A stretch of 64,000 nucleotides of DNA from Rhodobacteraceae bacterium KLH11. GTDB lineage: Bacteria; Pseudomonadota; Alphaproteobacteria; Rhodobacterales; Rhodobacteraceae. The notes under the pieces were generated by a model. It had not been told where the DNA came from, made no database searches, and saw only the letters and a program-made list of their open reading frames with translations. The stretch spans positions 2,460,051-2,524,050 of the forward strand of contig DS999531.1 in NCBI GenBank assembly GCA_000158135.1. Direction: 5' to 3'. A program made the position numbers and the translations under genes. Each line of letters begins with the position of its first letter. Within the stretch, counting starts at the first letter, position 1. This document shows positions 57,404 through 64,000 of the stretch, piece by piece.

Positions 57404-58606
57404 ATGACCATCTCATCTGACCGCCCTCGTATCCGTCTGAAACCCAAAGCCAATGCGCGGGGTCTGCGCCACGGGTTCCCGTGGGTCTATGCCAACGACA
57501 TCGTGACGGACCGCCGCACCCGCAAGATCGCAGCAGGTGCCTTGGCGGTGCTCGAAGATGACAAGCGCGCGCCCATCGCTCTGGTCGCGGTCAATCCCGC
57601 TTCGAAAATCATGTGTCGGGTGCTGGATCGCGATATCGGGGCACAGCTGGGCCCTGATTGGTTCGAAACCCGCCTGCGCCACGCGCTGGCGCTGCGCGAA
57701 CGGTTGTTTGACGCCCCGTATTACCGCTTGATCCACGCTGAAGCAGACGGCTTTCCCGGCGTGATCATCGACCGTTTCGGCGATGCCTGCGTGATCCAGC
57801 CAAACGCAGCCTGGGCCGAGGCGCATCTTGACGCTCTGACAGACGCGCTGATCAGGGTGACCGGGGTCGGCACGGTTCTGAAAAACGCATCCGGCCGCAC
57901 CCGTGGTCTCGAAGGGCTGGACGACCTCAACCAAACTCTGCACGGCACGGCGCCTGACGCGCCCTTGCCCGTGCCGATGAATGGCGCAACCTATATGGCA
58001 GACCTGACCGGCGGGCAGAAAACCGGCCTGTTTTACGATCAGCGCCCCAATCATGCGTTTGCAGCGGGGCTGGTCCATCCACAGGCAAGGGTTCTGGATG
58101 TCTTCAGCCATGTCGGCGGGTTCGGTCTGGCCATGCTCGCAGGTGGTGCGGCGCAGGCGCTTGCCGTAGATGGTTCTGCTGCGGCGCTGGAGCTTGCGAC
58201 GAAAGGGGCCGCCGCCTCGGGCTATGCAGACCGTTTTCAAACCCGACAGGGCGACGCGTTCGATATGCTCACCCAACTGGGTCAGGAGGCTGCAACATTT
58301 GATGTAGTGATCTGCGACCCGCCTGCTTTTGCGCCCTCCAAACAGGCGCTGGACGCAGGTTTGCGTGCCTATGAACGCATCGCGCGTCTGGCAGCACCAC
58401 TGGTGAAACCGGGCGGTTATCTGGGGCTGTGTTCCTGCTCGCACGCCGCTGATCTCGGCCGGTTCCGCGATGCATCATCGCGCGGTATCGGGCGGGCTGG
58501 CCGACAGGCGCAACTGATCCATACCGGCTTTGCCGGCCCGGACCACCCACAACTGCCGCAACTGGCGGAAAGCGGCTATCTCAAAGCCGTGTTCTATCGC
58601 CTGTGA
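57404..58606 (+). CDS. Class I SAM-dependent rRNA methyltransferase (RlmI-like)
   Basis: 400-residue RlmI/RlmK-type enzyme: N-terminal PUA-like domain (RIRLKPKANARGLRHGFPWVYAND), then a Rossmann methyltransferase with VLDVFSHVGGFG (SAM) and VVICDPPAFAPSK (catalytic NPP-like). Probably methylates cytosine in 23S rRNA. The ATG at 57404 follows GAGGG by six bases; two earlier ATGs are possible. Confidence 0.9.
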   Translation: MTISSDRPRIRLKPKANARGLRHGFPWVYANDIVTDRRTRKIAAGALAVLEDDKRAPIALVAVNPASKIMCRVLDRDIGAQLGPDWFETRLRHALALRERLFDAPYYRLIHAEADGFPGVIIDRFGDACVIQPNAAWAEAHLDALTDALIRVTGVGTVLKNASGRTRGLEGLDDLNQTLHGTAPDAPLPVPMNGATYMADLTGGQKTGLFYDQRPNHAFAAGLVHPQARVLDVFSHVGGFGLAMLAGGAAQALAVDGSAAALELATKGAAASGYADRFQTRQGDAFDMLTQLGQEAATFDVVICDPPAFAPSKQALDAGLRAYERIARLAAPLVKPGGYLGLCSCSHAADLGRFRDASSRGIGRAGRQAQLIHTGFAGPDHPQLPQLAESGYLKAVFYRL

Positions 58607-59145
58607 AAGCGGTTCTGGATACCTGCGTCATCTACCCCACCGTGATGCGAGAGATGTTGCTGGGGGCCGCCCGCCTTGGCCACTTTACCCCTGTCTGGTC
58701 GGCCCGGATCCTCGAAGAATGGGCCCGCGCCGCCCGCAAACTGGGCCCGGAAGGAGAGGCGCAGGCCCGTGCCGAAATAGCATTGATCCAATCGCGCTGG
58801 CCGAATGCAGAACATCCCGCCAAGCTGGGCGTCGAACAACGCCTCTGGCTGCCTGACGCCGCTGATATTCATGTTCTGGCTACAGCGATCACAAGCTCGG
58901 CGGATGTGATTGTTACCGTCAATGCCCGGGATTTCCCAAGGAATCTCCTTGCCGAAGAAGGGCTCGATCGCCGCGATCCCGATGGGCTGTTGCACAGTAT
59001 CTGGCTGTCTGATCCCGACGGTATGACACAGGTCGCATCATCCACTCTGGCCGAAGCCAACCGCCTGTCCGGCGATCAATGGACGATACGCGCCCTGATG
59101 AAAAAAGCCCGCCTCCCGCGCCTGGGAAAAGCCCTCGCCACATAA
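58603..59145 (+). CDS. PIN domain protein
   Basis: 180-residue PIN nuclease-like protein: MKAVLDTCVIYPTVMREML supplies the first acidic residue, and LPDAADIHVLATAITSSADVIVTVNARDFPR the C-terminal acidic group. GTG start overlaps the stop of the upstream methylase by four bases. No antitoxin-like gene is adjacent and it is tied to an RNA methylase, so an RNA-processing role is as likely as a toxin. Confidence 0.85.
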   Translation: MKAVLDTCVIYPTVMREMLLGAARLGHFTPVWSARILEEWARAARKLGPEGEAQARAEIALIQSRWPNAEHPAKLGVEQRLWLPDAADIHVLATAITSSADVIVTVNARDFPRNLLAEEGLDRRDPDGLLHSIWLSDPDGMTQVASSTLAEANRLSGDQWTIRALMKKARLPRLGKALAT

Positions 59146-59146
59146 T

Positions 59147-59194
59147 CCGGGATCCTTCATCTGGCCCGGGGAGCGCGAGGGGCTGGCCCCTCGC
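59147..59194. repeat. Degenerate copy of the intergenic repeat
   Basis: CCGGGATCC-TTCATCTGGCC followed by a perfect GCGAGGGG-N4-CCCCTCGC hairpin (59175-59182 and 59187-59194) between convergent genes. It resembles the elements at 20957 and 51527 with the ATATTTTT centre lost. Confidence 0.65.
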
Positions 59195-59203
59195 TGCCCG
59201 AAC

Positions 59204-59893
59204 CTATCCACCAGCGCCCCACCGCTGTTCCAACGCCTCCAGCGCCGCGATCCGCTCATCGGTTTTGGGATGGCTCATCAACCACGCCGGGACCATCCCC
59301 GCACGCTGTTGCGTCAGGTCCTCCAGCTTGTGAAACAGCGATTTCTGCGGCTCTATCCCAATCCCGGCCTTGGTCAGCAAGGCGGCTGCATATTCATCCG
59401 CCTCATACTCATCCCCCCGCGACAGGCGCGAGGCCAGAAGATGCGTCAGCATATTTGCGATCCAGACCCCGATCAGGGGGATGAACCGGCCCATAAGCAT
59501 CACCAGCGCGGCCCGCAGCGCGTTCTGGCCCGAGAAATCAATCATCCGCCGTCGGGCATGACCAAGCGCGACATGACCCAGTTCATGCGCGATCACGCTG
59601 GTCATTTCTTCAGCAGACACGTCGCCATTGCGATATTTGCGATAGAACCCGCGGGTGATGAATATCCGCCCGTCCGGGGCAGCCAACCCGTTCACGGGAT
59701 CAATCTCGTAGATATAGACCGGGACCCGATCAATCTCTAACGCCGCCGCCAGCCGGTCGGTCATGCGTTTCAGCGTAGGATCAGCCAGTTCGATGGATTT
59801 CGCATCCAGATCACGATGCGTGCGCCAGACGGAAATCCGGTACATCACGACAGCATAGGCAATGGCCAGCAGGATCGGAGTTAGGCGCAGCAT
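59204..59893 (-). CDS. M48 family membrane metalloprotease
   Basis: 229-residue zinc protease with an N-terminal membrane helix, the HELGHVALGH zinc motif and downstream glutamate in RGDEYEADEYAA. Shorter than HtpX (about 290). It is the last core gene before the mobile region. Confidence 0.92.
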   Translation of the reverse strand: MLRLTPILLAIAYAVVMYRISVWRTHRDLDAKSIELADPTLKRMTDRLAAALEIDRVPVYIYEIDPVNGLAAPDGRIFITRGFYRKYRNGDVSAEEMTSVIAHELGHVALGHARRRMIDFSGQNALRAALVMLMGRFIPLIGVWIANMLTHLLASRLSRGDEYEADEYAAALLTKAGIGIEPQKSLFHKLEDLTQQRAGMVPAWLMSHPKTDERIAALEALEQRWGAGG

Positions 59894-60335
59894 GAGTTAG
59901 ATATGGGTTCTCATTGCTGCAAGAGCAAATGGAAAGTAGGGGGCATCCTGTAAACCCACTGCAATTCGATGTGAGGCAGTTCAGTCAATTCCAGTTCACT
60001 GAGCGCGGAGAAGGTTCGGCAGCTCAAGGCCGATATCATGGCAACGCTTTAAAAGGGCCTGCCGCCGCTCTGCCGAACCGGTTGAACCGTGGAGCAATTC
60101 GATTTTCCGGGGGGAGAACCCGAAATAGCCGAAGGTCCCCTCGGTCCAGATCGTCTCAAGCGCAGCTGTGTATCCGGCAGCCTCCATTTCATCGGAACGC
60201 GCGCTCGGAAAGAGCGACTTCGAACTGTTCCGATGGCGTAAACACCCCTGATCTGGATGAAATATTCAACGAGCTAGAGCGTTGGCATGACCTCCTGAAA
60301 GATCACGACAAATCGTTTCTGCGGGGGCCGCGCCC
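59894..60335. other. Junction region with gene remnants
   Basis: About 440 bases between the M48 gene and mobC. The minus strand has an unrecognised 63-codon frame (59996-60187, GTFGYFGFSPRKIELLHGS). The plus strand has an open tail (LDEIFNELERWHDLLKDHD, stop at 60339) without a start, overlapping mobC by four bases. Both look like truncated genes at an element edge. Confidence 0.5.
59996..60187 (-). pseudogene. Possible gene remnant, unrecognised
   Basis: 63 codons starting ATG; reading stays open upstream to about 60268 (SSKSLFPSARSDEMEAAGY). The sequence reads like the C-terminal end of a folded protein but I do not recognise the family. No ribosome site was found. It may be cut by the insertion event. 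Confidence 0.35.
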
Positions 60336-60692
60336 ATGACACGCCCTGCACCTTTTTCTCTCAGATTGACCGACGTTGAGCGTAAGCGACTGGAATCCCA
60401 AGCTGGGTCCATGCCGTTGGCGTCATACATCAAGTCCGTGGTTTTTGCCGACGAGGCCCCCAAATACCGTAGGCGGAAAAAACCACCTGTTGCGGTGCAA
60501 CAGCTCTTGGCTGAGGTGCTGGCGCGCCTTGGCCAAACTCGCGCATCAAGCAATCTCAACCAGATCGCTAAACATCAGAACCAAGGAACTCTGATTCTTG
60601 ATGACGAATTGGAAGCTGATCTTAAGCGCGCCGTCGCAGAGGTCGCGTGGATGCGGGCCAAGTTGATTGAAGCATTGGGGATCAAATCTTGA
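60336..60692 (+). CDS. mobC: MobC-type plasmid mobilization relaxosome protein
   Basis: 118-residue ribbon-helix-helix-type relaxosome accessory protein; SLRLTDVERKRLESQAGSM and ASYIKSVVF mark the DNA-binding part, and the C-terminal helix (LNQIAKHQNQGTL) matches MobC. It helps the relaxase at oriT. It overlaps the relaxase start by four bases (ATGA-type coupling). Confidence 0.88.
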   Translation: MTRPAPFSLRLTDVERKRLESQAGSMPLASYIKSVVFADEAPKYRRRKKPPVAVQQLLAEVLARLGQTRASSNLNQIAKHQNQGTLILDDELEADLKRAVAEVAWMRAKLIEALGIKS

Positions 60693-61888
60693 TCCTCAAG
60701 GGCTCACAACGTGGCGGTGCAAAGGCTTTGGCGGACCACCTTATGAATGAGCGTGACAACGATCATGTCTCATGCTTAGAGTTGCGTGGTTTTTTATCTG
60801 ATCAACTTCACAGTGCCTTGTCAGAGGCACACGCCATTTCCAAAGCAACCCGTTGCAAGCGATTTATGTTTTCACTGAGTTTGAACCCACCTGCCGGGCA
60901 TGATGTCACTGAGGATGCGTTTATTGAGGCGGTGGATCGGGCCGAAGAAAAGCTCGGTCTAATCAATCAACCCCGCGCAATCATTCTCCATGAAAAAGAA
61001 GGCCGTCGCCATGCCCATGTAGTTTGGTCACGCATCGACGCGGATGAGATGAAGGCAATTAACCTGCCCCATTTCAAAAACAAGCTGCGGGATGTGTCCC
61101 GTGATCTGTTTCTGGATCATGGATGGAACTTACCCGATGGTTTGGCAGTCTATCAGAACAAGTCCCCCCTGAACTTCACATTGGAAGAATGGCAACAGGC
61201 CAAGCGCCAAAACCTTGACCCACGTGAGATCAAACAAGCGTTCCAGCAAGCATGGGAGCGAAGTGATAGTCAGGTTGGTTTCAAGAATGCCCTCGAAGAT
61301 CGGGGGTATTTCTTGGCCAAGGGGGATCGGCGCGGCTTCGTCGCTTTAGATGTCGATGGGAATATCTACGCCATTCCCAAATGGACCAGCTTAAAAGCCA
61401 AGGATGTAAGAGTCAAACTGGGTTCACCAGAAAATCTGCCGTCAGTAGCAGACACGCAGTCTGACATTCTCGGCAAAGTCACCGGCCAAATGCGGGGCTT
61501 CATTTCTCCAACCAAGGATCGTCAGACCTGCGAGTTTGACCCGCTACGTGATGAACATCGCAACCTCAAACATGCCCATCAGAAAGAGCGGCAGAAGCTA
61601 AGAGACGGTCAAGAGAAACGCTGGATCGAAGAAACCAAAGCCCGATTCGGTAGGCTCAACAAGGGGCTGCGCGGTTTGTTTGACCGCCTCACCGGCAAGG
61701 CCAAACCCATTCGGTTTCAGAATGAAAAAGAAGCGCGCGCCTGTGACCGCCGCGATCAGAGGCAACGAGATTTCATGGTTTGGGAACAGATGAAGGAACG
61801 TCGCGCCCTGCAAAAATGCGTTGCGGCTCTGAAAAAACGGCATCAGGGCGAACGTCAGCTTTTGGCACGCTCCATCAGCCAAGCCTAG
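60689..61888 (+). CDS. Relaxase / mobilization nuclease, MobA/VirD2 family
   Basis: 399-residue conjugative nickase: N-terminal relaxase domain (about 1-150) with the metal-histidine group in HEKEGRRHAHVVWSRID, then a helical part rich in Arg, Lys and Gln (about 250-399). It nicks oriT and pilots the strand. The absence of a mating-pair system nearby suggests it is mobilized in trans. Start follows mobC with four-base overlap. Confidence 0.9.
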   Translation: MILKGSQRGGAKALADHLMNERDNDHVSCLELRGFLSDQLHSALSEAHAISKATRCKRFMFSLSLNPPAGHDVTEDAFIEAVDRAEEKLGLINQPRAIILHEKEGRRHAHVVWSRIDADEMKAINLPHFKNKLRDVSRDLFLDHGWNLPDGLAVYQNKSPLNFTLEEWQQAKRQNLDPREIKQAFQQAWERSDSQVGFKNALEDRGYFLAKGDRRGFVALDVDGNIYAIPKWTSLKAKDVRVKLGSPENLPSVADTQSDILGKVTGQMRGFISPTKDRQTCEFDPLRDEHRNLKHAHQKERQKLRDGQEKRWIEETKARFGRLNKGLRGLFDRLTGKAKPIRFQNEKEARACDRRDQRQRDFMVWEQMKERRALQKCVAALKKRHQGERQLLARSISQA

Positions 61889-61978
61889 AGAAAATCAAAC
61901 CAAACTCCACCTAAATCAATTTCACGCAAGCCCAATCTTGGCTTGTCCCTTTAATCCTTAAGAAAATTGGATGCTTGA

Positions 61979-62188
61979 ATGCTGAACCTCCCTCAAGAAC
62001 TGAGTTATACACCCATGTTCATTCGTATCGGCATCATTGTCGGTATGACTTTTATCGGGCTGGCCATTGGGTGGCTCCTCTCCGCAAACTCCGCGCAGTT
62101 TCGGCGATATGCTGTGCCTGTCATTGGCCTAGAACTGGCCACACTGGTCCTTACGCCTTGGGCCATTGTGCCGCGCTGGGGGCGGTAG
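61979..62188 (+). CDS. Possible small membrane protein
   Basis: 69 codons, or 57 from the internal ATG at 62015. Two predicted membrane helices (IGIIVGMTFIGLAIGWLL and VIGLELATLVLTPWAIV) separated by a short basic loop. No clear ribosome site and no family recognised. It could be a downstream gene of the relaxase operon or a chance ORF. Confidence 0.4.
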   Translation: MLNLPQELSYTPMFIRIGIIVGMTFIGLAIGWLLSANSAQFRRYAVPVIGLELATLVLTPWAIVPRWGR

Positions 62189-62504
62189 TCCCAAGACAGC
62201 AATCCAACGGGTTGAACCGTTTGATCTCCATGAGTGTGGTCTGGGGTCTTGAGGGCAGGAAAGCCTCCCAAGTCGATGGGTGCAGGGAGAGTGAAATCTC
62301 TCTGCTCGGGTTCAGCTTCGACAAGCTGGCGGCATTCAATCCGCGTAGGGTTGATCTATGGGGTGCTGGGGAGAGATGACTTCTTCCTGACGAGGGATCA
62401 AACACCGATATGTTTGCTGGCTGGATTAGGGTTCAATGCCCTGCTCCAGCCATAGCTTAGGGGGATGCAACGGGGGCGCGCAGCGGACCCCCTTGCCAAG
62501 ATGT

Positions 62505-62620
62505 GCGGTACTACCGCACACATCTTGCGGTATTCATCAATGCCGTATGGGGCGCGAATAGGGCGCAGCGGTATAGTGCCAAAACGACCCACATCTCGCG
62601 GTAGCTTTTAAAGCTACCGC
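62505..62620. repeat. Cluster of GCGGTA motifs and inverted repeats
   Basis: GCGGTA occurs at 62505, 62527, 62568 and 62598, and its complement TACCGC at 62512 and 62615. Two hairpins result: one near 62499-62526 (arms related to AAGATGTGCGGTA, with a two-base bulge) and a perfect 11-base one, GCGGTAGCTTT-T-AAAGCTACCGC (62598-62620). Suggests oriT, origin iterons or an operator array. Confidence 0.65.
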
Positions 62621-62708
62621 TACAGTCCAATAACACTGCATAGGCATTGCTCTTGGGGTCGTGTGACTGCATTTTGCAGACTGCTAAGACAAAGGGCAGC
62701 AGTGCGAA

Positions 62709-63857
62709 TTAAATCGGCTCTTGACGCGCAGCAATGGCATCCAGCCTTCTGCAAATGTGCATCTCCATTCTGACTGATATCCAAAAATTCGGAGAACTGC
62801 CCGAGGGTGATTTGCTTGCGGCTTCCTCCACTTTATCGAATCCCCACGAATCTCCTATCACGCTGAATTCCTTATCTTGAACTACGTTCTTCGCAGCAGC
62901 TTTGTACATGGCGCTGCGAGCAGACAGCAGAACTTTTCTTACTCGATCAATCCTTGGCGCAACCCGGTGGTAGTAAATCGTGCCCTTGTCGGTTGGGAAG
63001 TCAACGCGCGCCCGTAGGTGAATACCTACTGGCGGTGCGAAGTCATTTCGAATTGGGTTGATTGAACCATAGTCTCCGTACTCAACGGGTTCGTTATGTG
63101 TGCGATTTATTTCTCGGTACAGGTGAGCTTCTTCAAGTCTGAACTCGTCACGAGCTTCATCCCCAATCGCTGTTACCGACTTTGGGAACGATGTTCCCAA
63201 GCAGACAACTACCGCTTTAGGAATTTTTGCGCGAATGTCCCGAACAATTGGGGCGGCATAGGAAGCATGAAGAGGAGCGGTAGATGGTTGCAAGCACTCA
63301 AAGTCTAAAACGACCTCAAACACGCAATCGCCCTGACAAAACTCATTTATCCGATCAGACAATAAATCAATATCATCTAGGAAACCTTCGTCGTGCAATA
63401 CGGATGCTCGATACGAAATGCGGTCATACTTTTGAGAGAAACTGTCAAATTGAGCGAAAAGGTCGCTTTGAAACTGGTCAAAGCTATCACCCTCAGTCGG
63501 GTTCACAATTAGAGTGGGGCGAACTGTGGGGTTCTTTTCGTGAAGCTCTGCGACTTTGGAGACCCAACTATGATACCCGTTAGCACTACGACCAAGATCC
63601 TCTGTTTCGGTAGAGAAAAGTGTTGGCTCTCGCGTGATGTCAACAACACAAGTTTGGCAAATGTGAAACTCGTTTTCGATTAACCAATACTGTTTCCCTA
63701 TATTGTATTCAGCGGGTGCCAATTTATCCTTATTCGGTTTCTTTCGCCCGCGTGTAATTTCGCAATGAACGGAAATCTGACGCTTTCTGTCCGAACTCAA
63801 GTTTTTCCAAGCTCGAATTTCCGCATCACCCATTTTCAGCAAAAGGTGATAGTTCAT
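62709..63857 (-). CDS. Beta-family protein (PF14350-like), RosmerTA-type toxin candidate
   Basis: 382 residues resembling the beta protein family: the N-terminal HLLLKMGDAEIRAWKNLS with following EITRGRKK, and C-terminal SWGFDKVEEAASKSPSGSS then FWISVRMEMHICRRLD match the conserved frame of that family. Beta proteins coupled to ImmA/IrrE-type proteins form the reported RosmerTA toxin-antitoxin/anti-phage system as I recall it. The start overlaps the stop of the upstream ImmA/IrrE gene (ATGA). Low GC and location in the mobile element fit acquired defence cargo. Confidence 0.78.
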   Translation of the reverse strand: MNYHLLLKMGDAEIRAWKNLSSDRKRQISVHCEITRGRKKPNKDKLAPAEYNIGKQYWLIENEFHICQTCVVDITREPTLFSTETEDLGRSANGYHSWVSKVAELHEKNPTVRPTLIVNPTEGDSFDQFQSDLFAQFDSFSQKYDRISYRASVLHDEGFLDDIDLLSDRINEFCQGDCVFEVVLDFECLQPSTAPLHASYAAPIVRDIRAKIPKAVVVCLGTSFPKSVTAIGDEARDEFRLEEAHLYREINRTHNEPVEYGDYGSINPIRNDFAPPVGIHLRARVDFPTDKGTIYYHRVAPRIDRVRKVLLSARSAMYKAAAKNVVQDKEFSVIGDSWGFDKVEEAASKSPSGSSPNFWISVRMEMHICRRLDAIAARQEPI

Positions 63858-64000
63858 TGGACACGATACCCCAATGTTTCAAGGTGATACTTCAAGGCTT
63901 CCTTTGATACTCTTAAACTTTGCGCCATTTGAGACAAATTTCCATGCGAGGCTCGGAACGCTCTTCTAACAAGATCGTCTGGCATCAAAAGTTCAGACGC
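63854..64000 (-). CDS. ImmA/IrrE-family metallopeptidase, C-terminal end (cut by window edge)
   Basis: Only 48 codons are visible: ELLMPDDLVRRAFRASHGN, then SQMAQSLRVSKEALKYHL, then ETLGYRVQ and stop. This is the typical C-terminus of ImmA/IrrE (DUF955) proteins, where ELLMP follows the zinc motif and a small HTH-like segment comes last. The zinc HExxH and any N-terminal HTH lie outside the window. It overlaps the beta-family gene by four bases. Confidence 0.75.
   Translation of the reverse strand, partial: ASELLMPDDLVRRAFRASHGNLSQMAQSLRVSKEALKYHLETLGYRVQ

Larger units (their letters stand above)
61889..62708. other. Gene-poor stretch of the mobile element
   Basis: About 820 bases. It contains a weak terminator-like hairpin CAAGCC-N7-GGCTTG (61927-61945), a possible 69-codon membrane ORF (61979-62188), no supported gene from 62190 to 62708, and a cluster of GCGGTA repeats with two large inverted repeats (62505-62620). 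Confidence 0.6.
59990..64000. mobile_element. Integrative/mobilizable element (left part)
   Basis: Relaxase pair, lower GC, gene remnants at the edge and a defence-type cargo pair distinguish this stretch from the preceding core. No integrase, att repeat or tRNA target is visible, and the other end is beyond the window, so the left limit is approximate. Confidence 0.6.

Noticed and set aside
58603-59145. VapBC toxin-antitoxin pair
   Set aside because: No antitoxin-like ORF before or after the PIN gene; it is coupled to an RNA methylase.
61927-61945. Terminator after the relaxase gene
   Set aside because: Six-base stem followed by a weak TCCCTTT tail; mentioned only within the region entry.
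1-64000. rRNA, tRNA, tmRNA and CRISPR arrays
   Set aside because: Reading both strands of the intergenic regions I saw no cloverleaf, rRNA-like block or regularly spaced repeats; a tRNAscan/Infernal run would be the decisive test.

Overview
The window is a chromosomal segment from an alphaproteobacterium of the Rhodobacterales, most likely the Roseobacter group. The signs are high GC, haem made by the C4 route (a 5-aminolevulinate synthase with an FNR/FnrL-type box upstream), a pyruvate dehydrogenase E1-beta subunit with its own lipoyl domain, large TRAP transporters, and many genes with conserved Rhodobacteraceae neighbours (DUF455, DUF2189, DUF2852, bactofilin-M23). I see no rRNA, tRNA or CRISPR array.

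Layout. 1-6241: pyruvate dehydrogenase operon pdhA-pdhB-pdhC (minus, pdhC cut by the window edge), a low-GC sulfotransferase-like gene on the other strand, ftsB and pgk. 6378-8774: two cyclophilins, aquaporin, a small cupin. 8951-12314: bactofilin and M23 peptidase, DUF455 ferritin-like protein, Bcp peroxiredoxin. 12384-18922: AsmA-like giant, queA, MFS carrier, DUF924. 19560-26537: lpdA, an M20 peptidase, hemA, rodZ-like gene, ispG. 26542-30186: four minus-strand envelope genes, including a Rieske-like protein that has lost its cluster ligands. 30209-39489: aminotransferase, amidase, PBP1A, prfB, M50 peptidase, amidase-signature enzyme, DUF2189. 39505-43042: XRE regulator and ilvBN with a readable leader-peptide attenuator. 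43323-51431: a HalD/BesD-like oxygenase, VOC protein, a LuxR/cache two-component system and the divergent TRAP operon it may control. 51561-59893: VOC, bpt, RDD, DUF2852, an NTF2-like gene coupled to glnE, an RlmI-like methylase, PIN and M48 proteins.

From about 59.9 kb to the window end the content changes to mobilizable-element DNA: mobC, a MobA/VirD2 relaxase, a gene-poor stretch with clustered GCGGTA motifs and inverted repeats, and then a beta-family protein translationally coupled to an ImmA/IrrE metallopeptidase. The last pair looks like a RosmerTA-type toxin-antitoxin/anti-phage module carried as cargo.

Regulation readable in the sequence: one palindrome (TAGTTTA-N-CG-N-TAAACTA) lies upstream of both pdhA and lpdA, which would join the E1/E2 operon and the unlinked E3 gene in one regulon; a perfect TTGAT-N4-ATCAA box precedes hemA; ilvBN has mutually exclusive antiterminator and terminator hairpins behind a 15-codon leader rich in Leu/Val/Ile; and a paired TGTRAA-N5-TTTACA motif sits between the DUF2852 gene and the NTF2-like/glnE operon.
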